A stretch of 64,000 nucleotides of DNA from Micavibrio_A sp040381535 (GCA_040381535.1 JBEIHF010000001.1:186001-250000); one strand, 5' to 3'. Shown: positions 52,452 through 61,341, counted from the stretch's first letter. Notes: generated by a model not told the origin, from the sequence alone. Made by a program: numbers and translations.

Positions 52452-54053
52452 ATGTCCGAAGAGATCCCATATCCCGACGAAGCACAACTGGCGCGCACGG
52501 CCCTGGAGCATGTCCAGCGGATTTTCAAGGGAAACGGGGTCAAGGCCGACACGATCACCATCGCCTCCCAGAAAATATCCCGCCACGCGATGAACGCAGG
52601 AACCTATCTGGAGCTTAAACCCATCAAAACCGAAAAACACATGCCTGGCAAAGTCATGGTCGGCCAGTTGGCGTCCTCGCGCGAAGACGCCACCACGAAG
52701 ATAGACCAGCATATGGTGGCCGCCGCGCGCGATCCTGCCGTAGCCGCGCAGATCGCAAATGTCTTGCTGTCCCGCCCGGATCAGGGTTTTGGTTTAAACC
52801 AACAGGCTGTGCCGCTCGATTTTCTGCGCCGTGAATTCACGTGGCACGAAGGATGTCAGACCTGCCGCGGTACATCGAACGCGCCATGCCAGAAATGTCA
52901 GGGCAGAAAACTGGAGACCTGCATCAAATGCACGGGCCGCGGATTGATGCAGTGCCCGATGTGCCGCGCGACGGGATTGTTGCAAGGACAAAAATGCCCG
53001 AAATGTTCTGGCCAGCGTTACATGCCATGCGATCAATGCCAGAGGTCTGGCATGATGCGTTGCCGCCTGTGCAACGGTCTGGGCGTTATGAAATGCCCGC
53101 AATGTGCAGGCCAGGGATGGAAAAGCCTTGTGATGACGGTGACGGCGCAGGCCGTCACCTATTTCGAATATGATATCAAAACGATCCCAAAGGGCGCGGC
53201 AGATATGCTGGAAACCTACGGGCCAAAACTGGTGACGGGCGGACGTGTGAAAATCAAATCGCGTGTCGCGGACCAAAAAGAAAACGTGCTCGGCGCGAAT
53301 TATGAAGTCGAATTCCCTTACGGCGAAGTGATCTTTGCAGTGGGCAAGGGTGAAGCGAAAGCGCAATTGTTCGGGTATAAGGCCGACATGCTGGATTTCC
53401 CGTTCATGCTGGATAAAATCATCGGCCCTTCCGTGCATGGATTGGAAGACGCAGCAAAAGACATCGGTTCGGTCGCGGAAAAAATCAGGAAAGCCACGAG
53501 ATACCGCCTTATCGCGCAAGCGTTTTTGAGTGCGGCCAAAACCACACCAAAAAAGACTGCGGCAATGCTTTTGAAAACCTACGACATAGGATTGTCGCAA
53601 GGCATGGCGGAAAAGGTTGCACTCCTCGCCGAAACCACGACATCGCACATCACAAGAAAGCCGCGCATATTCGGTCTGATCGCGGGCCTGCTCCTCAATG
53701 CGGGCCTGATGTATGCCTATTACATGCTGCCCGTAAGGTCACAGATCGCAGCCTATCTGCCAACGCCCAAGGCGGATATCGTATTAGACCTTATCGCGCT
53801 GGGGCTCGGTGGTTTCCTGACCACGATTGTGATCCAGATAACGGGAGCAGGGGCGATCAGAAAAGCGCTAGGCCATTTGATCAAGGAGGGGCAAAAGAAC
53901 ACGCTTATGCCGCGCTCGGGCCAGCTGGGGCTTATCGGCTATGGGGCGACGGTTCTCATCATGCTAGTCCTGATGGAGCTGGCATCCGACAGACAGACGA
54001 CCGCGCCCTATTGGTATGAAATCCTGCGCACAAAAATTCTTACATTCTTCTAA
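52452..54053 (+). CDS. Membrane protein with eight CxxC motifs (DnaJ-like zinc domain)
   Basis: 533 residues. After an N-terminal domain of about 130 residues come eight CxxC motifs, at about residues 135, 146, 157, 168, 182, 193, 204 and 215. The spacing is 11 residues except one of 14. Several have the CxxCxGxG-like form of DnaJ (CPKCSGQ, CPQCAGQG); DnaJ itself has four. The array could bind up to four zinc ions. A mixed alpha/beta region follows, then three membrane helices near the C-terminus (about 405-425, 445-465, 495-515). No J domain is present. Possible roles are protein quality control or redox sensing. Confidence 0.75.
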   Translation: MSEEIPYPDEAQLARTALEHVQRIFKGNGVKADTITIASQKISRHAMNAGTYLELKPIKTEKHMPGKVMVGQLASSREDATTKIDQHMVAAARDPAVAAQIANVLLSRPDQGFGLNQQAVPLDFLRREFTWHEGCQTCRGTSNAPCQKCQGRKLETCIKCTGRGLMQCPMCRATGLLQGQKCPKCSGQRYMPCDQCQRSGMMRCRLCNGLGVMKCPQCAGQGWKSLVMTVTAQAVTYFEYDIKTIPKGAADMLETYGPKLVTGGRVKIKSRVADQKENVLGANYEVEFPYGEVIFAVGKGEAKAQLFGYKADMLDFPFMLDKIIGPSVHGLEDAAKDIGSVAEKIRKATRYRLIAQAFLSAAKTTPKKTAAMLLKTYDIGLSQGMAEKVALLAETTTSHITRKPRIFGLIAGLLLNAGLMYAYYMLPVRSQIAAYLPTPKADIVLDLIALGLGGFLTTIVIQITGAGAIRKALGHLIKEGQKNTLMPRSGQLGLIGYGATVLIMLVLMELASDRQTTAPYWYEILRTKILTFF

Positions 54054-54071
54054 GAACACCCGAATGCAACA

Positions 54072-54100
54072 CCGCCCCTAAGAAAGATTCTTGGGGGCGG
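54072..54100 (+). terminator. Strong hairpin after the CxxC gene
   Basis: CCGCCCCTAAGAA (54072-54084) pairs with TTCTTGGGGGCGG (54088-54100) with a three-base loop and one G-T pair. It lies 18 bases after the stop. No T run follows, so it could be a terminator-like or attenuating hairpin. Confidence 0.5.
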
Positions 54101-54151
54101 CGCTTGGGTCAGTGACGTTCGAGGGGACATTCGTTAGCGTTTCACTGACAA

Positions 54152-54592
54152 CTACCTCTGCATGGCCAGACGGGGCAGTCTGCTGTCTTGCACGAGGGAA
54201 GCCTGACACCCGTCATGGGATGACGGATCATCGGACGTACGGGAGGCCGCGTGACGCGATGAGGCGGAAGGAATTTTGTTTTTATCTCTGGGGGAATAAT
54301 GCATTTGCGATTTTTCCATCGGCCCTGCGATGTTGCGCACGCCGAAAGCCAGCGCCATCATGTGCGCTGGGGAAATCTCACCGGGCACCGCCATGGGGCG
54401 GGGCTTGGGCGCGGGATCAATGCCAGATGCTGGAGAGACAAGAGCGCAGCGCTCGTCGGCTGTAAGATCGGCAGCCGACGCGGGGCCGCAAACCATCACC
54501 AGCATCAAAAGGACGATAACAAGCTTCGTGAACGTATAGATTTTGATCGGCTTTTGGCAGCGGATTTTATGGCCGCAGATTTTAACAGACAT
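54152..54592 (-). CDS. Small exported hypothetical protein
   Basis: 146 residues from the ATG at 54592 (the frame begins nine bases earlier with GTG); GGGTGG precedes it. A signal-peptide-like segment (LVIVLLMLVMVCGPASA) is the main evidence that it is real. The mature part is Pro/Ala/Ser-rich with AADLTADERCALVS and MMALAFGVRNIAG. Not recognised. Low complexity makes coding potential uncertain. Confidence 0.5.
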   Translation of the reverse strand: MSVKICGHKIRCQKPIKIYTFTKLVIVLLMLVMVCGPASAADLTADERCALVSPASGIDPAPKPRPMAVPGEISPAHMMALAFGVRNIAGPMEKSQMHYSPRDKNKIPSASSRHAASRTSDDPSSHDGCQASLVQDSRLPRLAMQR

Positions 54593-54960
54593 GATAACCA
54601 CCCGAATTTATTATTCTTCTGTTCTTCTCGCCGGACGCTTCTCTGACGTGGCTCTTGATGGCCTGTGCGCGTCTCGTTTTTCCTATTACTCTTCCATTAT
54701 CTCCTTCTGATATTGCAAGTGCAAATACTTTCGTTTCGGATTTAATTTGCATTTGAGAGGAATTGAATCGGGTGAGGATTCATGCGGGATAGAGCGGAAG
54801 GGGTTAATCAAAATAAATTATTTTGAAGGAAGGTTTTTTTTGGCACACGTTATCTGCCTGCGAAAAATCCGTGGGAAACTGTTCAAAATAGTTAACGCAA
54901 TTATGCATGAGATTTGCAAAAAAAAATCTGCCATGTCACACTATTATCAAGGGAAAAAAC
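54593..54960. other. Intergenic stretch, no gene seen
   Basis: About 370 bases between the small exported protein and the orphan domain gene. AT-rich toward the right, with only an unconvincing short plus-strand frame starting at 54747. It must hold the promoters of both neighbours, but no clear -35/-10 pair is visible. Confidence 0.5.
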
Positions 54961-55392
54961 ATGGAAAACATTAATCATACCGACCTCTTCAAAAATGGTG
55001 ATGCCCGGTCACTTATAGATTTGATTGCTTCTTTTACAGTGCGTTCCGACGATGTCGAACCTGAAAACAGAATATGGGTGGAATGGGGATTGGACTTTCT
55101 TGGGATATTGATTCCCGCGTTGGTTTGGAAACGCAACCACAAGGGTTTCGTTATTAATCCATATGATCTTTACTACCATATGCGTTTTGAAAGCGTCATA
55201 GGTCTTGTGGAAGAAGGCTTGCTGCCGCCCGATATCGAGGCGCCGCTCCGCGACTATCTTGAAGGCCTTCCGGAATTTAAAAATATAAAATTGTTTGAAG
55301 AATCAGATGAGGAATACAAAACTGCCCACCAACAACATGGTTACCGCATCATGATCTTCTACAAACCTTTGGAACAATTAAGCGCCGCCTGA
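54961..55392 (+). CDS. Orphan protein resembling a DotL/IcmO coupling-protein domain
   Basis: 143 residues from the ATG at 54961, which has AAGGGA upstream. From memory of the family, the pattern RIWVEWGLDFLGILIPALVW, then IGLVEEGLLPPDIEAPLRDYLEGLPEF, and YKTAHQQHGYRIMIFYKPLE, recalls the helical insert of type IVB coupling ATPases (DotL/IcmO, TraI-like), especially the LPGY and QHGY landmarks. It has no Walker motifs, so it is not an ATPase itself. No type IV secretion genes are next to it. The match is not proven. Confidence 0.45.
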   Translation: MENINHTDLFKNGDARSLIDLIASFTVRSDDVEPENRIWVEWGLDFLGILIPALVWKRNHKGFVINPYDLYYHMRFESVIGLVEEGLLPPDIEAPLRDYLEGLPEFKNIKLFEESDEEYKTAHQQHGYRIMIFYKPLEQLSAA

Positions 55393-55394
55393 AA

Positions 55395-55421
55395 AAAAGC
55401 CCCTCTTTCGCGGAGTTTTTG
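55395..55421 (-). terminator. Possible rho terminator
   Basis: On the minus strand ACTCCGCGAAAGAGGGGC is followed by TTTTTTT just after the rho stop. The stem is short and uses a G-U pair. It also lies at the end of the convergent orphan gene. Confidence 0.4.
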
Positions 55422-56678
55422 TTATTGGTTCATGGCAGAGAAGAACTCGTCGTTGTTCTTGGTCTGGCGCATCTTGTCCAAAAGGAATTCCATCGCATCG
55501 ACGGTACCCATCGGGTTGAGAATACGGCGCAGAATCCACATTTTCTGGAGCATCTCTTTGTCGACCAGAAGTTCTTCTTTTCTGGTGCCGGATTTTTGAA
55601 TGTCGATGGCGGGGAAGACGCGCTTGTCGGCGATTTTTCTTTCCATGACGATTTCGGAGTTACCCGTACCTTTGAATTCTTCGAAGATAACCTCATCCAT
55701 ACGCGAACCCGTGTCGATCAGCGCGGTGGCGATGATGGTAAGCGAGCCGCCTTGTTCGATGTTACGCGCAGCGCCGAAGAAACGTTTCGGGCGTTGCAGG
55801 GCGTTCGCGTCCACACCGCCTGTCAATACTTTACCCGAAGAGGGCACGACGGTGTTGTAGGCACGTGCCAGACGCGTGATGGAATCCAGCAAAATAATAA
55901 CGTCGCGTTTGTGTTCGACCAGACGCTTGGCCTTTTCGAGAACCATTTCAGCGACCTGTACGTGGCGGGCAGCGGGTTCATCGAAGGTCGAGGAAATAAC
56001 CTCGCCGCGCACAGAGCGCGCCATGTCGGTCACTTCTTCGGGGCGTTCGTCGATCAAAAGAACGATCAGGTAAGCATCGGGGTGGTTCGCCGCGATAGAG
56101 GATGCAATATTTTGCAACATAACCGTTTTACCGGTACGCGGAGGCGCGACCAGCAAGGCGCGCTGGCCAAAGCCAAGCGGGGAGACCAGTTCGATCACGC
56201 GCTGCGTGTAGGCTTTTTTCGTGGGATCATCGATTTCGAGTTTGATCTTACGCTCTGGGTACAGAGGCGTCAGGTTGTCGAAGTTGATGCGGTGGCGGAC
56301 TTTCTCCGGCGCTTCGCCGTTGATCGTGTCCACTTTCAAAAGCGCGAAATAGCGCTCGGAATCTTTGGGGGCGCGGATCTCGCCTTCGACAATATCACCC
56401 GTACGCAGACCGAAACGGCGGACTTGCGAAGGAGAGACATAAATATCGTCTGGGCCCGGCAGATAGTTTTCTTCGGGGGCGCGCAAGAAGCCGAAACCGT
56501 CCTGCAGGACTTCGAGAACGCCGCTTCCTGAGATTGGCACACCTTCGTCCGCGAGGTTTTTCAAAACCGCGAACATCATGTCCTGCTTGCGCATCGCGGC
56601 GCAGTTTTCTATGCCCAATTCTTCGGCGAAGGCCAGAAGTTCGGCGGGTGAGCGTGTTTTAAGTTCCTGAAGATTCAT
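55422..56678 (-). CDS. rho: Transcription termination factor Rho
   Basis: 418 residues from the ATG at 56678, matching E. coli Rho (419); the frame extends upstream with non-Rho residues. It contains the N-terminal helix bundle (MNLQELKTRSPAELL), the primary RNA-binding domain with GFGFLRAPEENYLPG, the P-loop APPRTGKTVML, and the Q-loop region. A hexameric RNA helicase that ends transcription. A long leader (over 350 bases) precedes it, compatible with autoregulation. It lies in the classic block with hemJ-hemH-hemE, though two unrelated plus-strand genes are inserted. Confidence 0.98.
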   Translation of the reverse strand: MNLQELKTRSPAELLAFAEELGIENCAAMRKQDMMFAVLKNLADEGVPISGSGVLEVLQDGFGFLRAPEENYLPGPDDIYVSPSQVRRFGLRTGDIVEGEIRAPKDSERYFALLKVDTINGEAPEKVRHRINFDNLTPLYPERKIKLEIDDPTKKAYTQRVIELVSPLGFGQRALLVAPPRTGKTVMLQNIASSIAANHPDAYLIVLLIDERPEEVTDMARSVRGEVISSTFDEPAARHVQVAEMVLEKAKRLVEHKRDVIILLDSITRLARAYNTVVPSSGKVLTGGVDANALQRPKRFFGAARNIEQGGSLTIIATALIDTGSRMDEVIFEEFKGTGNSEIVMERKIADKRVFPAIDIQKSGTRKEELLVDKEMLQKMWILRRILNPMGTVDAMEFLLDKMRQTKNNDEFFSAMNQ

Positions 56679-57049
56679 GAATTGTCCGATTGATGGCCCG
56701 AAGCGGGGAGGGGAGATAAGGCGCCACTCTAGATAGTCGTGGGGCGGCACTTGTAGATGCACTTTGGCGGGCGGGGTTGTTGTTAGATCTCTCTTGGTTT
56801 AATTATGTTATACGGAAAATGTTAAATTTTTCTTTTTTGGGTTGCGGGCTATAAACCCTTAGGCAACATGCGGAAAAAAACCGCAGAAACGCTCACAATG
56901 TCGTGGAATTTCCAAAAAGATACCCATTTTTTAGCCATTTCAGAGGCTTGTGTCAATCTTAATTGCTTACGGCAATAGAGTTATTTGTTGTAAAAATTTG
57001 AGCGATTATGTATATACCGCATCGGTAATAACATAGAGGGTAAAAAATA
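56679..57049. other. Long rho leader / ClpP-like gene promoter region
   Basis: About 370 bases with no convincing gene between two divergent genes. It is AT-rich with a short GCGG-A7-CCGC hairpin. Long leaders before rho are typical and can be targets of Rho itself. AGAGGG (about 57037) is the ribosome site of the following gene. Confidence 0.5.
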
Positions 57050-57919
57050 ATGGCCGAACAGCCTCCGCAAACGTCCAAAAAGGGCATTCACTGGACTGCA
57101 ACGCTCTTGTTAGGGGCTTTTGGTGCCATGGCCCTAAGTGCTGTGGATGAAGCGCAAGAACCGGCGCCGCGCGGCCCGTTTATCCGCACCAAGGCGCCGC
57201 CCGCGCGCATGATTCCGCCCGATACCCGCAAGCTCGAAGAAGAGTGCCCGAACGCAAACCGCGGCGAAATACAAACGGTACCATCCCCCTTACGCTACCC
57301 CACAAACAGCGTCGAGACATTTACGATCATGGGGGGCATCGGCACAGAAGAATCCGGCGCCGCCTATCAGGTCATGCTCGCTACGCAATTTTTGCTGGCC
57401 CATGCGGGCGATAATTTCAAACAAGATGTTGTGATCACCCTTAACACAGGCGGCGGTAGCATAGACACGGGCAACGCGCTGATGGATGCCATCGATTATT
57501 ATGGTGAAGATAAAGTCTCGATGATATGTGCCGGCGCCGCCATATCCCAAGGCAGCGTACTCTTGGCAACAGGCGGGAGAGGAAAAAGATTTTCCACGAA
57601 GCATTGCAATTTCGCAACGCATTCCGCGAGATCCGATATCGATAATCCCGATATGATAAACAATCCTGCCGAAAGTCTGGTCAGCGCTGAACTTCTCACG
57701 GCCATGCGCGCGCAACTGAAGCTTGCTACGCAAGAGGTGCGTAGATTTTATGAGACATCTTCAAACGGATTGGTGGACGATCGCTGTGCAAAATACCTGA
57801 CGCGCGATACACTCACCTTCCTTACGCCCCAGCAAACGCTGCGCCTCGGTTTTGTGGATTTTATTCTCACCGATAACGGGCGGGCCATGACGCTGAAACC
57901 AGCTCCCGAAGCACCTTAA
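57050..57919 (+). CDS. Membrane-anchored ClpP-like serine protease
   Basis: 289 residues; AGAGGG precedes the ATG. An N-terminal membrane segment (about 15-32) is followed by a Pro-rich linker and a ClpP-fold domain. VVITLNTGGGSIDTG gives the oxyanion-loop region, AGAAISQGSVLLATGG contains the likely nucleophile Ser (as in ClpP ASMG), NFATHSARS the His (as in VMIHQP), and LTRDTLTFLTPQQTLRLGFVDFI the Asp and the final helix (as in ERDRFLS). Triad order Ser-His-Asp is intact. Placement of the membrane segment suggests the protease faces the periplasm. The substrate is unknown. Confidence 0.75.
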   Translation: MAEQPPQTSKKGIHWTATLLLGAFGAMALSAVDEAQEPAPRGPFIRTKAPPARMIPPDTRKLEEECPNANRGEIQTVPSPLRYPTNSVETFTIMGGIGTEESGAAYQVMLATQFLLAHAGDNFKQDVVITLNTGGGSIDTGNALMDAIDYYGEDKVSMICAGAAISQGSVLLATGGRGKRFSTKHCNFATHSARSDIDNPDMINNPAESLVSAELLTAMRAQLKLATQEVRRFYETSSNGLVDDRCAKYLTRDTLTFLTPQQTLRLGFVDFILTDNGRAMTLKPAPEAP

Positions 57920-57983
57920 ATACTATAGATTACATAAAGATTTTTCTTGCGTAAACAACCCTAAGGACGGTAATTGTCTAACT

Positions 57984-58442
57984 ATGAGTTTGCAATTTGT
58001 TACGAAGTACAATAACGCCGCGAAAGCACCAGAAAAAGCCCCTGCTTTGACTGGGCTGTTTTGTCTGACAACGGGCTATTTCCTCTCGGAAAAAGGCTAC
58101 GGCGATAACATGTATGGCAGTGCTTCCGTTTTTGAAATCAAGCCGTACCTTCGCACACGCGGCCATCTTGCGGTTAGTCTTTCTCTCTTGCCCTATATAT
58201 CGCAACGTGAGGAAAAAATAGGCATGAGGGCGCTTTATAATTTCACACAAGCTATGCGCCCGCTCGAAAACGCAGGCATGGCGCGATATGAATCCCTTCC
58301 CGAAGTTAAGAGAGGGATGTACCTTTTCAACCCGGCAGGACAGTATCTAATGTACAAAGCCCTCGGCGAAAAATATTTTCCACACATCAAGGAAATACCA
58401 GCTGCACTTCAACAAATCAAAAACGTGATTGTGGCGCCTTAA
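57984..58442 (+). CDS. Hypothetical protein
   Basis: 152 residues, not recognised. No signal peptide. A hydrophobic strand pair (LAVSLSLLPYISQRE) and several Tyr/Leu-rich helices suggest a compact soluble protein. It lies 65 bases after the ClpP-like gene on the same strand and its stop adjoins the end of the convergent hemJ. It may be expressed with the protease, but nothing shows a functional link. Confidence 0.6.
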   Translation: MSLQFVTKYNNAAKAPEKAPALTGLFCLTTGYFLSEKGYGDNMYGSASVFEIKPYLRTRGHLAVSLSLLPYISQREEKIGMRALYNFTQAMRPLENAGMARYESLPEVKRGMYLFNPAGQYLMYKALGEKYFPHIKEIPAALQQIKNVIVAP

Positions 58443-58892
58443 TCAAAACGGTTTTACAATCACCAAGATAACAATCGCGATCATCATAACCGTCGGAACC
58501 TCGTTCCAGACGCGATAGAATTTTGCTGATTTTTTGTTCTCATCACGGCTGAATCTCTTCCGCCAAGTGCCGAAGACATGGTGTACACCGGTCAGCGCGA
58601 TCACCAACGTGAATTTCGCATGCATCCAGTGCATCGCCATCAAGCCGTCCCAATTCGCGTATAGCATCAACACGCCAAACACCCACGTTGCGATCATCGC
58701 GGGGCGCATGATATAGGAATATAAACGGAATTCCATGATCTTTAGCATTTCCGAAGAAGGCGAGCCCTTCACGGCGTCCACGTGATAAACGAACAGACGC
58801 GGGAGGTATAGCAGCCCCGCCATCCATGAAATCACGGCAAGAACATGCAGCGCCTTGAACCACAAATAATACTCGATGAACAATCCGCTCAT
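58443..58892 (-). CDS. hemJ: Protoporphyrinogen IX oxidase HemJ
   Basis: 149 residues from the ATG at 58892, which overlaps the hemH stop (ATGA). Four membrane helices, with FKALHVLAVISWMAGLLYLPRLFVYH carrying the heme-ligand His and the Arg/His pattern of HemJ, and RPAMIATWVFGVLML. It oxidises protoporphyrinogen IX in the membrane, the step before ferrochelatase. hemE-hemH-hemJ are co-transcribed and overlap, giving three consecutive late steps of heme synthesis. Confidence 0.95.
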   Translation of the reverse strand: MSGLFIEYYLWFKALHVLAVISWMAGLLYLPRLFVYHVDAVKGSPSSEMLKIMEFRLYSYIMRPAMIATWVFGVLMLYANWDGLMAMHWMHAKFTLVIALTGVHHVFGTWRKRFSRDENKKSAKFYRVWNEVPTVMMIAIVILVIVKPF

Positions 58893-59941
58893 GTGCAAGC
58901 TCTTGCGCATAGGTCGCGCATGGCGCAACGTTTAAAATTCTCGGGACATACGGATATACCAATGTTCGAGGCGATATCAGGCGCGTTGCGGCTCGAGAGC
59001 ACCATGTCGGCAAGGCCGCGGATAAAATCGGGATGCGTGCCAACCGTGGGTACACGGTAAAATCCCAAAACGCCAAGATGTTCAGCGACCTCGCGATATT
59101 CGATTTCAATTTCTACCAATGTTTCCACATGCTCTTGCGTAAAAGCATGGGGAAGGATGATCACAGGGACGCCGTCTTTGGCGGCTTTCTTCAGGGCATC
59201 TTCGGTGGAAGGGGTAAGCCATTTTTGCGCACCCACACGGGATTGATAACAAATCTGCCAATCAAGATTTTCTAAGCCTGTGGCATCGGCAATATCTTTT
59301 GCGCATTTCTCGCATTGGGATTGATAGGGGTCACCATCTTTGATGATGCTTTCGGGAAGGCCATGCGCCGAAAACAAAACGCGCGGTGCCATACCTGTTT
59401 CTATTTCGCATTTGTCGAACACGTCGCGCACATTGGCAGCATTGGCGCGGATAAAACCATTTTCATGCGGATAACAACAGATAAGTTTTTCTGGTTTCGA
59501 TACGCCGATCGCAGCGCAGGATTTTTTCCATGCTTGGTAAGAGCTACGGGTCGTAGTCGTCGAATATTGCGGATAGAGCGGCAGCAAAACGATATTGTCG
59601 GGATCATAATTTTGTACCTGCGCCGCGATCTCATCGGCCATGGGATGCCAATAACGCATGCAAACAAAGCATTTATAATCCTCTCCCAAAAGAATTTCGA
59701 GCGCTTGTGCTTGCGCGTTTGAATTTTCAAGCAGCGGAGATTTATCACCGAGTTCGCCGTAGCTAGTGCCCGCTTCTTTTTTCGAACGCTTGATGGAAAT
59801 ATACTTGGCGAGCAGATAGCGAAACGGCGGCGGCAAGCGCACGATGTTCGCGTCCATGAAAAAATTCATCAAGAACGGCTTGATGGATTCCTTCGAATCC
59901 GGCCCGCCTAGATTAAATAAGATAACGGCTGTGCGGCTCAT
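58889..59941 (-). CDS. hemH: Ferrochelatase
   Basis: 350 residues. FNLGGPDSKESIKPFL is the family start; VLFSAHGLPESIIKDGDPY is the active-site His segment, and IILPHAFTQEHVETL the conserved C-terminal part. It inserts iron into protoporphyrin IX to form heme. It overlaps hemE by four bases and hemJ by four bases. The cysteine pattern at the C-terminus (CPENFKRCAMRDLCARAC) could bind a [2Fe-2S] cluster, as in some bacterial enzymes. Confidence 0.96.
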   Translation of the reverse strand: MSRTAVILFNLGGPDSKESIKPFLMNFFMDANIVRLPPPFRYLLAKYISIKRSKKEAGTSYGELGDKSPLLENSNAQAQALEILLGEDYKCFVCMRYWHPMADEIAAQVQNYDPDNIVLLPLYPQYSTTTTRSSYQAWKKSCAAIGVSKPEKLICCYPHENGFIRANAANVRDVFDKCEIETGMAPRVLFSAHGLPESIIKDGDPYQSQCEKCAKDIADATGLENLDWQICYQSRVGAQKWLTPSTEDALKKAAKDGVPVIILPHAFTQEHVETLVEIEIEYREVAEHLGVLGFYRVPTVGTHPDFIRGLADMVLSSRNAPDIASNIGISVCPENFKRCAMRDLCARACT

Positions 59942-60990
59942 GCTTTCCAGCCCCGTACGATGTCACAAAGTTTTTGCACGTTTTGCACCGGTGTTTCCTT
60001 GATCACGCCATGGCCAAGATTGAAGATGAAAGGCTTGCCACGCCACGCAGTATAGATTTTTTTGAGGCCCTCTTCCAGTGCATAACCGCCCGCCAAAAGC
60101 AGATCGGGGCTTAAATTCCCCTGCACCGGTAGATGCGGCATAAGAGTTGATACAGCCCAGTTCAAATCAACATCTTGATCGAGTCCGACGCAATCGATCA
60201 AAGTTTCGAGCGCGTAATCCGACGTTTGCTGCCCGCCGCAACGCGGGAAACCGATTACTGGGATCTCGGCATGGAAATTTTTCATGTATTCGCCGATTTT
60301 GTGGGTCGGCGCAATGATCCATTTTTCAAATTGGTCGCCATGCAAAATTCCCGCATGGCTTTCGAACAATTGCACGCACTCGACACCCGCTTTGATCTGC
60401 TCCGATAAATACAAACAGCTCGCGGCCGTGAGGATGTTGATCAGTTTTTGAAAACTATCTGGATTTTCTAATGCCCAGAATTTGGTTTTTGAAAAATCCT
60501 TGGAACCGGATCCTTCGATCATGTAGCACGCCACCGTCCAAGGCGATCCGCAAAATCCGATCAGCGTGGTTTGATGAAATCCTTCGGAAGATAATTTTTT
60601 TTTGGTGCAACGGATCGTTTCAAACACAGGCGCCAGATGTTTTTCAAGGCGATCTAAATTTAAATCCAGAAAATCCATTTCAGACGTTAAAGCCTGTAAT
60701 TTCGGGCCTTCTCCCGCCTCGAAGACAACTTTCTGGCCCAAAGCTTCGGGGATAACGAGGATATCCGAAAACAAAATCGCACCGTCCATCACAAATCTTC
60801 GAATAGGCTGCATCGTAACCTCGCTTGCCTTTTCGGGATCATAGACCAAATTCAAAAACGATCCTGCGATTGCACGCAGTTCACGATACTCAGGAAGATA
60901 TCTTCCTGCCTGACGCATCAGCCAGAAGGGAACCCGTTCTGGTTTCTTGCGTTGTAAAACTTCCAGCAGTGGTTTGCGAATGTCGGTCAT
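59938..60990 (-). CDS. hemE: Uroporphyrinogen decarboxylase
   Basis: 350 residues. RVPFWLMRQAGRYLPEYRELR is the diagnostic N-terminal block with the substrate-binding Arg. GFCGSPWTVACYMIEGSGS and FPRCGG follow, and NLGHGVIKETP is near the C-terminus. It removes four carboxylates from uroporphyrinogen III. In Caulobacter and Rickettsia, hemE borders the chromosome origin; here the next 350 bases upstream of hemE are non-coding and look like oriC. Confidence 0.97.
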   Translation of the reverse strand: MTDIRKPLLEVLQRKKPERVPFWLMRQAGRYLPEYRELRAIAGSFLNLVYDPEKASEVTMQPIRRFVMDGAILFSDILVIPEALGQKVVFEAGEGPKLQALTSEMDFLDLNLDRLEKHLAPVFETIRCTKKKLSSEGFHQTTLIGFCGSPWTVACYMIEGSGSKDFSKTKFWALENPDSFQKLINILTAASCLYLSEQIKAGVECVQLFESHAGILHGDQFEKWIIAPTHKIGEYMKNFHAEIPVIGFPRCGGQQTSDYALETLIDCVGLDQDVDLNWAVSTLMPHLPVQGNLSPDLLLAGGYALEEGLKKIYTAWRGKPFIFNLGHGVIKETPVQNVQKLCDIVRGWKA

Positions 60991-61341
60991 GACGGGCAGA
61001 TAAGCAGAACTTATATAAAAATCATATATTTATTTTATTAAGGTTATAGTAGTAGATGGTCCTGTGGGAATCGGGGATGGAATCATATCCTCATATTCAT
61101 CCACACCATTGGAATACGATTCGAGACGGATTCTTATAGCCACCTTTTCCCCATCGCAGACTCTTCCCACAGAACGAAAAATCTTCCCCCACAGCTTGAT
61201 AAGCATCCTTAGGGGTCACAGACAGCGGGGAATATATTTCATCCCCGATTCATCCCACGGGCCACAGTCATGGATTCACACAAGATCATACAGGGAACAA
61301 AAATATGACAACGCTTGCGGCGAGTCCCACCCTGTGTTTCA
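60991..61341. other. Candidate chromosome replication origin (oriC)
   Basis: Non-coding, flanked by hemE on the minus strand and an unknown gene on the plus strand, the gene context of alphaproteobacterial origins. The left part (about 61008-61055) is very AT-rich and could be the unwinding element. TCATCCACA (61097-61105) is one mismatch from a DnaA box, and TCCCCA (61148-61153) matches the weak DnaA site reported for Caulobacter. Eight GANTC sites start at 61068, 61080, 61118, 61129, 61159, 61247, 61273 and 61322, against about one expected by chance. The hemE promoter must also lie here. Confidence 0.7.

Noticed and set aside
54747..54974. Short plus-strand open frame of 75 codons
   Set aside because: It overlaps the start of the orphan domain gene and has unlikely composition.
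55419..56531. Long plus-strand open frame of 370 codons
   Set aside because: It is antisense to rho, which has full-length conserved motifs on the other strand.
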